Shown: positions 1 to 8,959, numbered from the stretch's first letter. The stretch: DNA of 64,000 nucleotides from UBA3495 sp964629875 (GCA_964629875.1 CAZVRK010000008.1:1-64000); one strand, 5' to 3'. The notes: generated by a model not told the origin, from the sequence alone. Translations and numbers: made by a program.

Positions 1-24
1 CTCTCCCACCTGAGCTACACCCCC
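1..24 (-). tRNA. tRNA 5' half, probably tRNA-Ala (partial)
   Basis: Read on the minus strand, the first bases are GGGGGUGUAGCUCAGGUGGG followed by AGAG. This gives a 7-nt acceptor arm GGGGGUG, U8, A9 and the D-stem start GCUC with the conserved AG of the D-loop. The gene begins at position 24 and its anticodon and 3' half lie outside the window. The GGGGGUG acceptor is typical of bacterial tRNA-Ala, but without the anticodon the identity is an inference. Confidence 0.8.
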
Positions 25-229
25 AAAACAGAGATTTATAGTACATGTAAGTACAAAGGAGTTCAAGCAAGTACAGTGACTTTTCTTACTATCTCTTAAG
101 CCAATGCCTGATTAAAATATTAAAAGATGCTTCCCTGAAGTGGTGTACTCTCTCTTGAGTCTAGGGCGGTTCAAGAGACTACTCTCCCAAAAGCTCTTTG
201 GGGAAGTGTCTTTTATTCAATTGCCTAGC

Positions 230-253
230 ACAGATAATACTACAGATAATACT
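230..253. repeat. Tandem 12-nt direct repeat in an intergenic stretch
   Basis: The unit ACAGATAATACT occurs twice in direct succession. It lies in the gene-free stretch between the tRNA and the first protein gene (25-426). The same stretch holds an inverted repeat, TCTCTTGA at 151-158 against TCAAGAGA at 171-178. No convincing gene is seen there. The repeats could be incidental or mark a promoter or transcript end; nothing in the sequence decides this. Confidence 0.5.
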
Positions 254-426
254 GCGTAAAAGATCCCAGCCAAGACTATAGCTATTCCCAGAAATAATAA
301 TGTATGCAAATGTTTCATGATGAAAATCTTAGTCACATCGTTCATAATGATTTAGCGCATATTGACACTAGCTTTTTTCGAATATCCAAGAACTAAAACA
401 ATCTATTCAGATGCAAACTAAAACTA

Positions 427-897
427 TCAAAAGTTCGGGCGCAGATTCTGATAACTTTCGAACGCTCGCATGCCTACTAATTCTTGAGGGATGTCCCATA
501 AACTAAGCGTATCGGTCGACGTCATAGAAGCCACTCCATCGAATGTCAAGTTTATGCGATACTCCCTCGCGAATCTTCTACCAACATCGCTCAAAGCAAA
601 AGTATACTCAGATCCCGTCATAGTTTTAGTAATGCAATGCGTTTCTACTAAGCTATTGAGAACGTCCGCAACACTAGTCTTCCATCGGGGTTCTCCGTCA
701 GTAGTAGTCGCAAATTCCTTAGGGAACATAAACCGTATAGATTCCTGTGTTCTAAACAGATTTTGAACCCCTATACAAATTCTAGACAGTGTAATATTAG
801 GATCACTTTGAACCGATAATCTTGTCGTCTCAAAATAATCCACTAGCCCCAGAACATGTACTGAGTACATCTCAACGGGTATCAAACCAGAGTTCAT
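427..897 (-). CDS. Unknown 156-aa protein, possible winged-helix
   Basis: I do not recognise the family with certainty. The start at 897 is chosen because AAGGTGAT lies about 9 nt upstream; an in-frame ATG 30 nt earlier has no such site. The middle of the protein (about residues 60-120) reads like a winged helix: a Pro-rich turn, then PRWKTSVADVLNSLVE, then a short beta hairpin and LSDVGRRFA. This resembles the Mrr_N type of N-terminal DNA-binding domain in spacing, but no nuclease domain follows. It stands alone on this strand with a long upstream gap. A DNA-binding role is an inference only. Confidence 0.55.
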   Translation of the reverse strand: MNSGLIPVEMYSVHVLGLVDYFETTRLSVQSDPNITLSRICIGVQNLFRTQESIRFMFPKEFATTTDGEPRWKTSVADVLNSLVETHCITKTMTGSEYTFALSDVGRRFAREYRINLTFDGVASMTSTDTLSLWDIPQELVGMRAFESYQNLRPNF

Positions 898-1100
898 ATA
901 TACTTCATCACCTTGGCAACTTACCATTTGCGCTTTATTAACCTAACCCCAAATATGTTATGGGATCTGATATGGTCGCACCCTAAATACAACGCCATAT
1001 CCAAACTACTCTATCATATTCATCTAAGACGACTACGAATGACTACCATACACAAATGCGTTATCACTCTATTTACAATAGAATGATATATTAACTGTCT

Positions 1101-1295
1101 ATGGCATCTGATGATAACTTTCTAACCGAATATGAACACGATCTTCAGCTTTATTTTGGCTGGCTGCCTGATGATATTCGTCTAAAACGACTCATTGCAT
1201 CAGCAGTAGAAGATCCTATCCGCTCCAAACGACACCATCAACAGATAATCAATATGATCAACCGTTCATCAGGAGTAAAGCATGAGGAAACCTAG
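1101..1295 (+). CDS. Small unknown acidic-basic protein, 64 aa
   Basis: A short open frame ending 14 nt inside the start of the following peptidase gene, which suggests translational coupling. The product is polar, with an acidic N-terminus and a basic stretch (RSKRHHQQ) near residue 45, and has no signal peptide or membrane segment. No Shine-Dalgarno is visible, but TATATT at 1087-1092 lies only 8 nt before the ATG, so a leaderless transcript is possible. I do not recognise a family. The overlap with the downstream gene is the main reason to regard it as real. Confidence 0.5.
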   Translation: MASDDNFLTEYEHDLQLYFGWLPDDIRLKRLIASAVEDPIRSKRHHQQIINMINRSSGVKHEET

Positions 1296-3222
1296 GACTT
1301 CCGCCTATGGGTCTTGGACATCTCCCATCACTCCGAGTCTCATATCACAATCTGCTAAGACTTTAGGTCAAATATGTCTGGATAACAGCGCAATTTATTG
1401 GACTGAATCTATCCCTACAGATGGCGGGCGCGTCGCGATAATGAAGTGTAACGAGAACTACGTTTGCTCAGTTATAACACCAAGTCCTTTCAACGTTAGG
1501 AGCACAATTCATGAATATGGAGGGGGATCCTACACCGCTTCCGATGAAACGATTTATTTTTCTAATTACACCGATCAGCAGATATACAAACACATCGAGG
1601 GAACTCACCCACAGCAGTTAACAAATACACCCGGATCTCGTTATTCCGACTATAGAATCGATAAATCCAGGAATTGCCTGATAAGCGTCACCGAGGAACA
1701 TTTTGAAAATGCTGCTGAACCGATAAACACAATATCATTAGTTGATTTGGATACAGGGCACGTAAGACCAATCATATCCGGATCTGATTTCTACTCGAAT
1801 CCTAGACTAGACCATTCAGGTACTCGTATAGCATGGCTATGTTGGAACCACCCAAATATGCCCTGGGACGGGACTCAATTATGGGTAGCCACAATTAATA
1901 GCGACGGAAGCATCCAAAATGAGCAAATGTTATCACAGGGTAAGTCTGACTCAATCTATCAACCTGAATGGGGGCTAGACGGATGTCTTTTCTTCGTATC
2001 AGATCGAACAGGGTGGTGGAACATACATAAATGGGACGGTGATTCCACCGTAAATCTCACACCCATAGAGGCAGAATTTGCCAAGCCTCAATGGATATTC
2101 GGCACAGGCACGTATGGAATAATGTCGGAAGACCTAATCATCGCTAGTAGAACTAAAAACGGCAGATGGGACATCACTACTCTCGACTCGAACACCGGAG
2201 CACTGATTGAATTGGATTCGACATACCCCGAGATGGGTAGAGGAGATTTAAAAGCCAATTCTTCATCATTAGTAGTAGAAGCTTCCTCTCCTACCACCCC
2301 AATGTCCTTGCTCAGATATGACTTTACCTCTGGGACGTGGAATGCCATAACCTCAAGCAATTCAGCTGACGTGCCAGAAAACTATATCTCAAAAGCAATA
2401 CAAATCGAATATGAATCTAATCCAGGCACTACCAGCCACGCCAATTATTACGCGCCATTGAATCCAGATTTCCAAGGCCCGGAGGATACACTTCCACCTC
2501 TCATAGTGAAATCTCACGGCGGGCCGACTCAATCTGCCCAAGTTGGTCTTGATTACACCATCCAATATTGGACAAGCCGAGGGTTCGCCGTCGTAGACGT
2601 AAATTATTCAGGTAGCACAGGTTACGGCACAGCTTACAGAGACAGTCTAAAAGGGCAATGGGGTATCCTAGATGTCAAAGATTGTATTGAAGCTGCCCTA
2701 TACTTATCACGGGAAGGATTAGTAGACCAAAACAAATTATGCATCACAGGTGGCAGTGCCGGTGGATACACTACACTCGCAGCTTTAACATTTCACAATA
2801 TATTTTCCGCTGGAGCCAGCCATTACGGCGTTAGCGATCTCATAGCACTCGCCAAAGAGACCCACAAATTTGAATCCCGTTATCTTGATCAGCTGGTCGG
2901 ACCGTATCCATCTGCACATGACTTGTACGAGCAAAGATCACCTATCAATCACACTGATGAATTAGGCTGCCCTATCATCCTATTTCAGGGAGTCGAGGAT
3001 AAAATAGTCCCACAAAATCAAGCTGACCGCATGTATGAAGCTATATTGTCTAAAGGTATTCCAGTATCATATCTGCTATTCGAGGGGGAGCAACACGGAT
3101 TCAGGCGCCCAGAATCCATAAAACGAGTACTAGAAGCGGAACTCTATTTTTACTCTCGTATCTTTAAATTCCCCGTACTTCAGCCATCTGAGCCAGTACA
3201 GATACACAATCTTGATCCCTAA
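1282..3222 (+). CDS. S9 family peptidase (prolyl oligopeptidase / acylaminoacyl peptidase type)
   Basis: Serine peptidase that cleaves small peptides from the N-terminal side. The N-terminal 370 residues form a beta-propeller-like region with WD-style repeats; the C-terminal 260 residues form the alpha/beta hydrolase domain. The catalytic triad is visible as Ser492 in GGSAGGYTT, Asp573 in VEDKIVPQ and His605 in EQHGF. HGGPT near residue 410 supplies the oxyanion hole and NYSGSTGYG is also typical of the family. No signal peptide is seen, so it is probably cytosolic. The length of 646 aa is normal. The N-terminus MRKPRTSAYGSW fits family members well. The gene overlaps the small gene upstream by 14 nt. 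Confidence 0.93.
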   Translation: MRKPRTSAYGSWTSPITPSLISQSAKTLGQICLDNSAIYWTESIPTDGGRVAIMKCNENYVCSVITPSPFNVRSTIHEYGGGSYTASDETIYFSNYTDQQIYKHIEGTHPQQLTNTPGSRYSDYRIDKSRNCLISVTEEHFENAAEPINTISLVDLDTGHVRPIISGSDFYSNPRLDHSGTRIAWLCWNHPNMPWDGTQLWVATINSDGSIQNEQMLSQGKSDSIYQPEWGLDGCLFFVSDRTGWWNIHKWDGDSTVNLTPIEAEFAKPQWIFGTGTYGIMSEDLIIASRTKNGRWDITTLDSNTGALIELDSTYPEMGRGDLKANSSSLVVEASSPTTPMSLLRYDFTSGTWNAITSSNSADVPENYISKAIQIEYESNPGTTSHANYYAPLNPDFQGPEDTLPPLIVKSHGGPTQSAQVGLDYTIQYWTSRGFAVVDVNYSGSTGYGTAYRDSLKGQWGILDVKDCIEAALYLSREGLVDQNKLCITGGSAGGYTTLAALTFHNIFSAGASHYGVSDLIALAKETHKFESRYLDQLVGPYPSAHDLYEQRSPINHTDELGCPIILFQGVEDKIVPQNQADRMYEAILSKGIPVSYLLFEGEQHGFRRPESIKRVLEAELYFYSRIFKFPVLQPSEPVQIHNLDP

Positions 3223-3320
3223 CGCCTAAAATCCTTCAAACAATTCGACAGCCTAGTCCCGAATCGCTATTATAAACAGGCAAAAATAGAAATCTGAAAT
3301 CTCATTGAGTAGAGGCTGTT

Positions 3321-4520
3321 ATGCGAAGAGTAGCTATAGTATCCCCTGTTAGGACCGCTGTTGGCACATTCGGAGGCGGATTGAAAGACGTTTCTGCTGC
3401 CGAGTTGGCTTCAACCGTTATAAAGGAAATATTGAATCGCACTGGATTGGAAGCAGAGAAAATAGACGATGTGATCTTAGGACACGGCTATCCAAACGGT
3501 GAAAACCCCGCCATTGGTCGTTTAGCTGGACTGAAAGCCGACCTCCCAATTGAGGTGCCGGGTTACCAGTTGGATCGTCGCTGTTCCTCGGGGTTACAAG
3601 CTATTCTGAACGCGTCAATGATGGTACAAACTGACAATGCTGACGTCGTTATCGCGGGCGGCGTCGAGAGCATGAGCAATGCAGAATTTTATGTAAACGA
3701 ATCTCGCTGGGGAGCACGATTTGGCTCAGTACAATTTCATGACCGACTGGAACGGGCACGTGTAACAATTGCACCTGAAGAACGCTTTGGACCCATACCC
3801 GGGGGTATGGTTGAAACGGCCGAAAATCTAGCAAAGAAATATGAGATATCAAGAGAAGAGCAAGACGAGTACGCTATAAGAAGCCATCACAGGGCATCAG
3901 AAGCCATGGAATCTGGCAAATTCGACAAGGAAATCGTATCAGTATCAGTTCCTCAGAGAAGAGGTGACCCAATAGATTTCATAACTGACGAAAATCCTCG
4001 CCCTGGTACTAACATGGAAAGTCTTGCAAGGCTGCGCCCAGTTATGAAAGATGGATCGGTAACCGCTGGAAATGCAAGCAGCCAGAACGATGCCGCATCA
4101 GTTTGCATGGTAGTAGCGGAAGATAAACTCGAGGAATTAGGCTTGGAACCCATGGGATACCTAAAGGGTTGGGCAGTAACCGGTTGCCACCCTGCATATA
4201 TGGGCATCGGCCCAGTACCGTCAGTTAACAAACTAATGGGTAAGCTTGGCCTGACACTTGATGATATGGACCTAATTGAACTAAACGAGGCATTTGCTTC
4301 ACAAGTGTTGGCCGTACTCAGAGAATGGAAACTACCCAACGAAGACATACTCAACGTGAATGGTTCCGGTATTTCACTAGGGCATCCTATAGCTGCGACC
4401 GGTGCAAGAATTCTAACTACGCTCCTTCATGAAATGGAAAGGAGAGACGTGCAATTCGGACTTGAGACAATGTGCGTCGGCGGTGGTCAGGGAGTAGCAG
4501 CTATATTTGAACGCGCCTAA
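3321..4520 (+). CDS. Thiolase family protein (acetyl-CoA acyltransferase)
   Basis: Thiolase of 399 aa that either condenses two acyl-CoA units or cleaves 3-ketoacyl-CoA. The nucleophilic cysteine is Cys88 in DRRCSSG. The second half carries NEAFA, His355 in GHPIAATGAR and Cys385 in MCVGGGQG, so all catalytic residues are present. Length and motif spacing match degradative and biosynthetic thiolases; sequence alone does not say which direction operates. AGAGGC lies just upstream of the ATG. The neighbourhood (GMC oxidoreductase, NHL protein) suggests a catabolic role, perhaps the end of a side-chain beta-oxidation, but that is an inference. Confidence 0.95.
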   Translation: MRRVAIVSPVRTAVGTFGGGLKDVSAAELASTVIKEILNRTGLEAEKIDDVILGHGYPNGENPAIGRLAGLKADLPIEVPGYQLDRRCSSGLQAILNASMMVQTDNADVVIAGGVESMSNAEFYVNESRWGARFGSVQFHDRLERARVTIAPEERFGPIPGGMVETAENLAKKYEISREEQDEYAIRSHHRASEAMESGKFDKEIVSVSVPQRRGDPIDFITDENPRPGTNMESLARLRPVMKDGSVTAGNASSQNDAASVCMVVAEDKLEELGLEPMGYLKGWAVTGCHPAYMGIGPVPSVNKLMGKLGLTLDDMDLIELNEAFASQVLAVLREWKLPNEDILNVNGSGISLGHPIAATGARILTTLLHEMERRDVQFGLETMCVGGGQGVAAIFERA

Positions 4521-4572
4521 TTACCCTTCGTTGGATACTTTAGCAATCTGGAAGATCTAATCGGAGCAAAAA

Positions 4573-6168
4573 ATGTCGATAAAATCAGATATAGCAGATG
4601 TATTAGTCATAGGAGCGGGCGCTTCCGGAGGTGCATTCTGCTGGAGCTTATCAGAGTCTGGAGCAAAGGTAGTATGCTTAGAACAAGGCGGATGGGTTCC
4701 ACTAGATGCGTTTCCAACTGACAAAGCTGAAAGTGCTATCAACTGGCAGACCGATTTCAACCCCAACCCAAATCTGCGGCAGTTGTCCGAAGACTACCCC
4801 GTAGACGAGACCGAGACACCCATTTCACCACTGATGTATAACGCAGTAGGGGGAAGCTTAATACACTGGGGATCTCATTTTCCAAGATTTCATCCTTCCG
4901 ATTTTAAGGTTAAAACCCTTGACGGAGTAGCAGATGACTGGCCTATGACCTATCAAGAACTGGAACCTTATTACGACCTTAATGACAATATGCATGGCGT
5001 CTCTGGTCTCAAGGGAGACCCCGCTTACCCTCCGAAACCAACTAGACCTACCCCTCCGTTAGCATTAGGTCATTCAGGTGAGGTCCTTGCTCGTGGATTC
5101 AACAAATTAGGATGGCACTGGTGGCCATCTGATAATGCGATACCATCGGTAGAATACGATGGCAACAGTCCAGATCACGGCGGCTACTTAAGATCAATGA
5201 CCAGTTCAGATATAGTTTATTGGCCAAAAGCACTGAGAAGAGGTGTGCAACTAAAAACTTATTCTCGGGTGAGGGAGATTCTCGTTAACAAAAGCGGGAA
5301 AGCCTCAGGAGCCATCTACTACGATAAAAATGGCGATCTACAGATACAAAAGGCCAAAGTGGTAGTTATGGCAGCCAACGGTGTAGGGACAAGTCGTATA
5401 CTCCTTAATTCGAAATCAGGATTATTTCCAGAAGGATTGGCTAACAGTACAGGTCTAGTCGGGAAAAACCTTATGCACCACCCGTGCGGGATGGTTGTGG
5501 GGTTATTTGAAGAGTCTTTCGAATTTAAGGGAGGACCAAGAGGCAGTTCCATGTTAAGCCAGGAATTTTATGAAACTGACTCGAACCGTGATTTCGTCAG
5601 AGGATATGATCTGCAAGTCTTGGGTAGTGAACAAGCTCCATTAGCATCCGCACTAGGCGGACTATTGGGATTACCCGTCGTTTGGGGACAAAATCACCAT
5701 GACGAGTTCGCCGAAAGGTTCAGGCACACCATAGGGATCTCAATAATGACGGAAGACTTGCCTGAAGAGCATAATCAAGTGCGCCTAGATCCAATGCACA
5801 CCGATAGTCACGGGATACCTGGGGCAAAGATCAATTACACTGTCAGTGACAATACACACCGTATGCTAGACCACGGTCTTGAGCGAGCGTCAGAAGTGCT
5901 TAAGGCTGCCGGGGCGACTAAGATTATGTCTGCCCATATTCGTCGGAATTGCGGATGGCACTTACTCGGCACAGCTCGCATGGGAGATGATCCTGCAACG
6001 TCTGTAGTAGACCGCTGGGGAAGATCACATGATGTATCGAATTTATTCATTATTGACGGTAGTATATTCACAACTAGTGCGTGCATTAACCCGACCTCTA
6101 CCATAGAGGCTCTCGCCTTACGAACAGCCGATTATCTAAAAGGTGAGGGGAGTTCTACTATCGGATAA
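4573..6168 (+). CDS. GMC family FAD-dependent oxidoreductase
   Basis: Flavoprotein of the glucose-methanol-choline family, oxidising an alcohol group to aldehyde or ketone. The ADP-binding motif is GAGASG at residues 14-19 of the first Rossmann strand (VLVIGAGASGG). The C-terminal GMC domain has CGWHLLGTARMG, giving catalytic His463, and Asn506 in the ACINPTSTIEA segment, the usual His-Asn pair. The middle contains the substrate-binding domain with Trp/His-rich stretches (LGWHWWPSD). The length of 531 aa is normal and no signal peptide is visible. It follows the thiolase by 52 nt on the same strand and may be cotranscribed. The substrate cannot be named from sequence. Confidence 0.92.
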   Translation: MSIKSDIADVLVIGAGASGGAFCWSLSESGAKVVCLEQGGWVPLDAFPTDKAESAINWQTDFNPNPNLRQLSEDYPVDETETPISPLMYNAVGGSLIHWGSHFPRFHPSDFKVKTLDGVADDWPMTYQELEPYYDLNDNMHGVSGLKGDPAYPPKPTRPTPPLALGHSGEVLARGFNKLGWHWWPSDNAIPSVEYDGNSPDHGGYLRSMTSSDIVYWPKALRRGVQLKTYSRVREILVNKSGKASGAIYYDKNGDLQIQKAKVVVMAANGVGTSRILLNSKSGLFPEGLANSTGLVGKNLMHHPCGMVVGLFEESFEFKGGPRGSSMLSQEFYETDSNRDFVRGYDLQVLGSEQAPLASALGGLLGLPVVWGQNHHDEFAERFRHTIGISIMTEDLPEEHNQVRLDPMHTDSHGIPGAKINYTVSDNTHRMLDHGLERASEVLKAAGATKIMSAHIRRNCGWHLLGTARMGDDPATSVVDRWGRSHDVSNLFIIDGSIFTTSACINPTSTIEALALRTADYLKGEGSSTIG

Positions 6169-6223
6169 CCCTAGAGTAGGCCTTATACTACGGGCAATAG
6201 AGAAAGGGTTAACATCAACTAAC

Positions 6224-6252
6224 TTGACACCCCAAATACGTTTACGTAGGAT
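6224..6252 (+). promoter_or_regulatory. Sigma70-type promoter upstream of the NHL-repeat gene
   Basis: A perfect -35 box TTGACA (6224-6229) is followed after exactly 17 nt by TAGGAT (6247-6252), a 4/6 match to the -10 consensus. The start codon of the NHL gene is about 50 nt downstream. It lies in the 135-nt gap after the GMC oxidoreductase, so the NHL gene probably has its own promoter. Confidence 0.55.
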
Positions 6253-6303
6253 TACCGGGATCACAAGTAACGAGATTTCAATCTCAATTAAAGAGGTATG
6301 AAC

Positions 6304-7254
6304 ATGGCAGATATTTATGGAGAGGGTAACTTTCAATATAGGTTCGTAGAAGACTGGATCAAATTGCCAGACGGTATGAAACTATTAGAATGCCCCGGAG
6401 TAGCAGTAGATGCGGAAGATCGAGTATTTATACTAACCCGTGGAGAACACCCAATAATGGTGTTTGACAGAGACGGTAATTTTATACGGTCATTCGGTGA
6501 AGGGTTATTTAGCGACAATCGAACTCACGGACTGTACTACAGTCCTGCCGATGGAACATTATTAGCTGCCGACGACGGAATACATACCATACAAAAATTC
6601 ACTCCTGACGGAGAGAAAGTCATGGAAATCGGCGAACGAAACCACCCTTCTCCTCGTTGGAGTGGCCAACCTTTTAACCGGCCAACTTCCGCAGCAATCA
6701 GACATAGTAATGGCGATATATACATCTCAGATGGGTACGGCAACTCAAAAATTCACGTTTACACTAGTGATGGCCAATATAAATTCTCATGGGGAGAACC
6801 AGGAATCGATGCAGGGCAATTTATCAGACCACATAACATAGTATTCGATGACCAAGAACGAGTATATGTAGTAGACCGTGAATGCCACAGGATACAGATA
6901 TTTGATCCGGAAGGAAACTTCCTTACAATGTGGAGCAATATACATAGGCCCGATTCTATGGTTCTATGGCAGGATCATGTATATATTGGAGAACTAAACG
7001 GTATGGGCGGAGTTGACGATGCGCCTGGCCTAGGGCACAGAGTAAGCATATACGACCTAGACGGCAACCGTGTTTGCATGTTCGGTGACAAAGACGAGGG
7101 AGAGGGACCAGGTCAATTTATAGCGCCTCACGGTATAGCAGTTGACTCTCATGGGGACATTTATGTAGCCGAAGTATCCTTCACAATCAGAGGCTCTCAT
7201 ATGGACCCACCTAGAGAACTCCGTAGTTTCTCAAAATACGAACGAGTCTGGTAA
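6304..7254 (+). CDS. NHL-repeat beta-propeller protein
   Basis: A six-bladed propeller built of NHL repeats: recurring units such as GVAVDAEDRVFILTRGEHPI, IYISDGYGNSKIHVY and RVYVVDRECHRIQIFD, each followed by a short Gly/Phe turn. It resembles the peptidyl-alpha-hydroxyglycine amidating-lyase-like group of bacterial NHL proteins, but lyase activity cannot be claimed. The start at 6304 is chosen because AGAGG lies 7 nt upstream; the ATG at 6298 would sit directly on that site. No signal peptide is visible, so it is likely cytosolic. A strong hairpin follows the stop codon within 2 nt. It may bind a ligand or act as a lactonase-like hydrolase. Confidence 0.85.
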   Translation: MADIYGEGNFQYRFVEDWIKLPDGMKLLECPGVAVDAEDRVFILTRGEHPIMVFDRDGNFIRSFGEGLFSDNRTHGLYYSPADGTLLAADDGIHTIQKFTPDGEKVMEIGERNHPSPRWSGQPFNRPTSAAIRHSNGDIYISDGYGNSKIHVYTSDGQYKFSWGEPGIDAGQFIRPHNIVFDDQERVYVVDRECHRIQIFDPEGNFLTMWSNIHRPDSMVLWQDHVYIGELNGMGGVDDAPGLGHRVSIYDLDGNRVCMFGDKDEGEGPGQFIAPHGIAVDSHGDIYVAEVSFTIRGSHMDPPRELRSFSKYERVW

Positions 7255-7255
7255 T

Positions 7256-7300
7256 AGCTAAAGAGGCCGGTTTTAAACATAACAAACCGGCCTCTTAGCT
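7256..7300 (+). terminator. Long terminator-like hairpin
   Basis: The arm AGCTAAAGAGGCCGGTTT (7256-7273) pairs with AAACCGGCCTCTTAGCT (7284-7300), giving a 17-bp stem with one bulged A and a 10-nt loop. Only a weak U-rich tail (TTTGGATTGTATT) follows. It begins 2 nt after the NHL stop codon and ends 19 nt before the next gene. Termination, perhaps partial, is the simplest reading. Confidence 0.75.
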
Positions 7301-7318
7301 TTGGATTGTATTAGCAAT

Positions 7319-8383
7319 ATGAGCGAATCTAACCAAGATACTACAAGCATTCAGATAGTTGATCCCATCAACAGTTTTGAGATAGGCTACGAACTCGGGT
7401 GGACTGACGGCCTCCCAATTGTACCTCCAACCGATTACAAGGTTTCGCAATTTTTAGAATATTCCAACTTAAGTGGTGATGAGGTAGTCGGAGAAATACC
7501 CGAACGTCGGCGCGAGATTACCTCCCGTAAGATCGCAGCGAACGCAGTGATGGCTGGCTGTCTGCCAGAATATTTTCCTGTAGTCCTAGCCGCTAGCAAG
7601 GCAATGCTTGAACCCAAGTTCAACCTCGTCGGCCCGTCGTCAAGCCTAGGCGGTGCAGCTATACTCGTTATAGTCAATGGTCCCATAATCAAGCAGATCG
7701 GTATAAATTCGCGAGGAAATCTATTTGGGCCAGGGAACAGGGCAAACGCTACTATTGGAAGGTCTATACGCCTGGTCCTTATGAATGCCTGCGCAGCTGT
7801 GCCAGGTTTATTTGACCGAAGTGTTATTGGACATCCTGGAAAGTTTTCCTACTGCATTGGTGAAGCACATTCAGAAACACACTGGCCTGGACTACACGAA
7901 GAACGCGGTATATCGTCAGATTCTAGCGCTGTCACGGTATTTGCTGCGGAAGCTCCTAGGCAAGTCAGAGCAGTAGGGGATCCGGAAGCAATACTGTACT
8001 CAATAGCTGACGCAGCTTCATCTCTAGGGACTTCCTTGTCTACTAGCGGCTCAGTGTCAGACAAATCAGTGGGTATACGACAGGGAGAAATAGCTGTGAC
8101 CATTGCCGGAGACAGCAGCTTATGGGCACAATGGACCAAGCAACAAGTCAAAGAGACCCTGTATTCACAAATTAAGAGATCCGTTGCAGATCTGAAGAAA
8201 GCTAAAGTTTTCAAGGGAGACATAGTCGAATCAGACGAACATACTTTTATTCCACTGCTAGAATCTCCCGATGACATTTTGTTACTTTTTGCTGGCGGGG
8301 AAGAGGCCAATTTCTCTTCGGTAATCCCCAGCTGGGGACCAAAGGTAGCATCAACGGCTGCTACGGTACAGATCGAGCTATAA
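7319..8383 (+). CDS. Conserved 354-aa protein adjacent to the UGSC selenoprotein, function unknown
   Basis: The function is not known to me. Recognisable signature stretches are GWTDGLPIVPPT near residue 27, IAANAVMAGCLPEYFPVV near 75, GPGNRANATIGRSIRL near 145 and IGHPGKFSYCIGE near 175. I recall this type of protein from actinobacteria and Chloroflexota, at times close to UGSC-motif proteins. It has no signal peptide and no clear membrane helix. ATG at 7319 is preferred over an in-frame TTG at 7301, though neither has a good ribosome-binding site. It ends 39 nt before the selenoprotein gene, so an operon is likely. Two Cys (in AGC and SYC contexts) could cooperate with the selenoprotein, which is an inference. 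Confidence 0.8.
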   Translation: MSESNQDTTSIQIVDPINSFEIGYELGWTDGLPIVPPTDYKVSQFLEYSNLSGDEVVGEIPERRREITSRKIAANAVMAGCLPEYFPVVLAASKAMLEPKFNLVGPSSSLGGAAILVIVNGPIIKQIGINSRGNLFGPGNRANATIGRSIRLVLMNACAAVPGLFDRSVIGHPGKFSYCIGEAHSETHWPGLHEERGISSDSSAVTVFAAEAPRQVRAVGDPEAILYSIADAASSLGTSLSTSGSVSDKSVGIRQGEIAVTIAGDSSLWAQWTKQQVKETLYSQIKRSVADLKKAKVFKGDIVESDEHTFIPLLESPDDILLLFAGGEEANFSSVIPSWGPKVASTAATVQIEL

Positions 8384-8422
8384 ATATATTTATCATCCTT
8401 ACTATGGAGTGTCGAAACTATA

Positions 8423-8959
8423 ATGAACACCGTTAACTACACCCTCATAAACCCGACAACAACTGCTAAGGTCCCTGATTTTAACGGAGCTCAAAGAATC
8501 CCAACCCTCGCTGGAACCACATTAGGTATCATTGACGATAGTAAACGCAACGCAGACGTTTTATTGGAAGAATTAGCAGATGTATTGATCAATCGATACG
8601 AAATATCTAACGTCATTTGGCACAAAAAACCAAGTGCCTCGAGACCCGCTGACCCAAAAGAAATCAATAACCTGGCAGCAAAATGCGACTCAGCTATAAT
8701 AGCCATTGGTGATTGAGGATCCTGTAGCGCGTGCAGTGTGCACGATGGTATTCATTTAGAAAAAGCAGGGATCCCTTCTGCCACAATTTGTACAGATAGG
8801 TTCATAGATACTGCTTCAGGAATGGCCAAAATGTGGGGTGCAGAAAACTACCCTACCATATTCACTAAACACCCAATTGAAAACCTGACTAGAGATCAAC
8901 TGCGTTCACGCATGGAAGACCTCGCGTCCGAGGTAGTGACTATACTCACAGGAACCTAA
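8423..8959 (+). CDS. UGSC family selenoprotein (in-frame UGA = selenocysteine 98)
   Basis: The frame opens at ATG 8423 and is interrupted only by TGA at 8714-8716, then continues without shift to TAA at 8957. Read as selenocysteine the junction is IIAIGD-U-GSCSACSVHDG, exactly the UGSC motif of the UGSC family of (seleno)proteins, whose non-Sec members carry Cys at this position. The product is 178 aa with Sec98, Cys101 and Cys104. The region after the TGA is strongly protein-like and family-typical (IHLEKAGIPSATICTDRF). A SECIS-like hairpin lies at the right distance downstream. A U-x-x-C pair suggests thiol redox chemistry. Standard gene callers will truncate it or split it into two fragments. 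Confidence 0.92.
8714..8744 (+). promoter_or_regulatory. Bacterial SECIS-like element after the recoded UGA
   Basis: Right after the UGA, CGUGC (8730-8734) and GCACG (8740-8744) form a perfect 5-bp stem with apical loop AGUGU. The loop contains the G-U expected for SelB binding, and its first G lies 20 nt after the UGA, inside the usual window of bacterial SECIS elements. The layout closely resembles the well-known fdhF element (UGCAGGUCUGCA). The lower stem is poorly paired. Confidence 0.75.

Noticed and set aside
491..766. Plus-strand 91-codon open frame
   Set aside because: It lies antisense within the 156-aa minus-strand gene, which has the better ribosome-binding site and protein-like pattern.
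8423..8716. A truncated 97-aa gene followed by a separate 73-aa gene
   Set aside because: Both are in one frame and joined by a TGA with the UGSC motif and a SECIS-like hairpin; reading them as one selenoprotein explains all observations.
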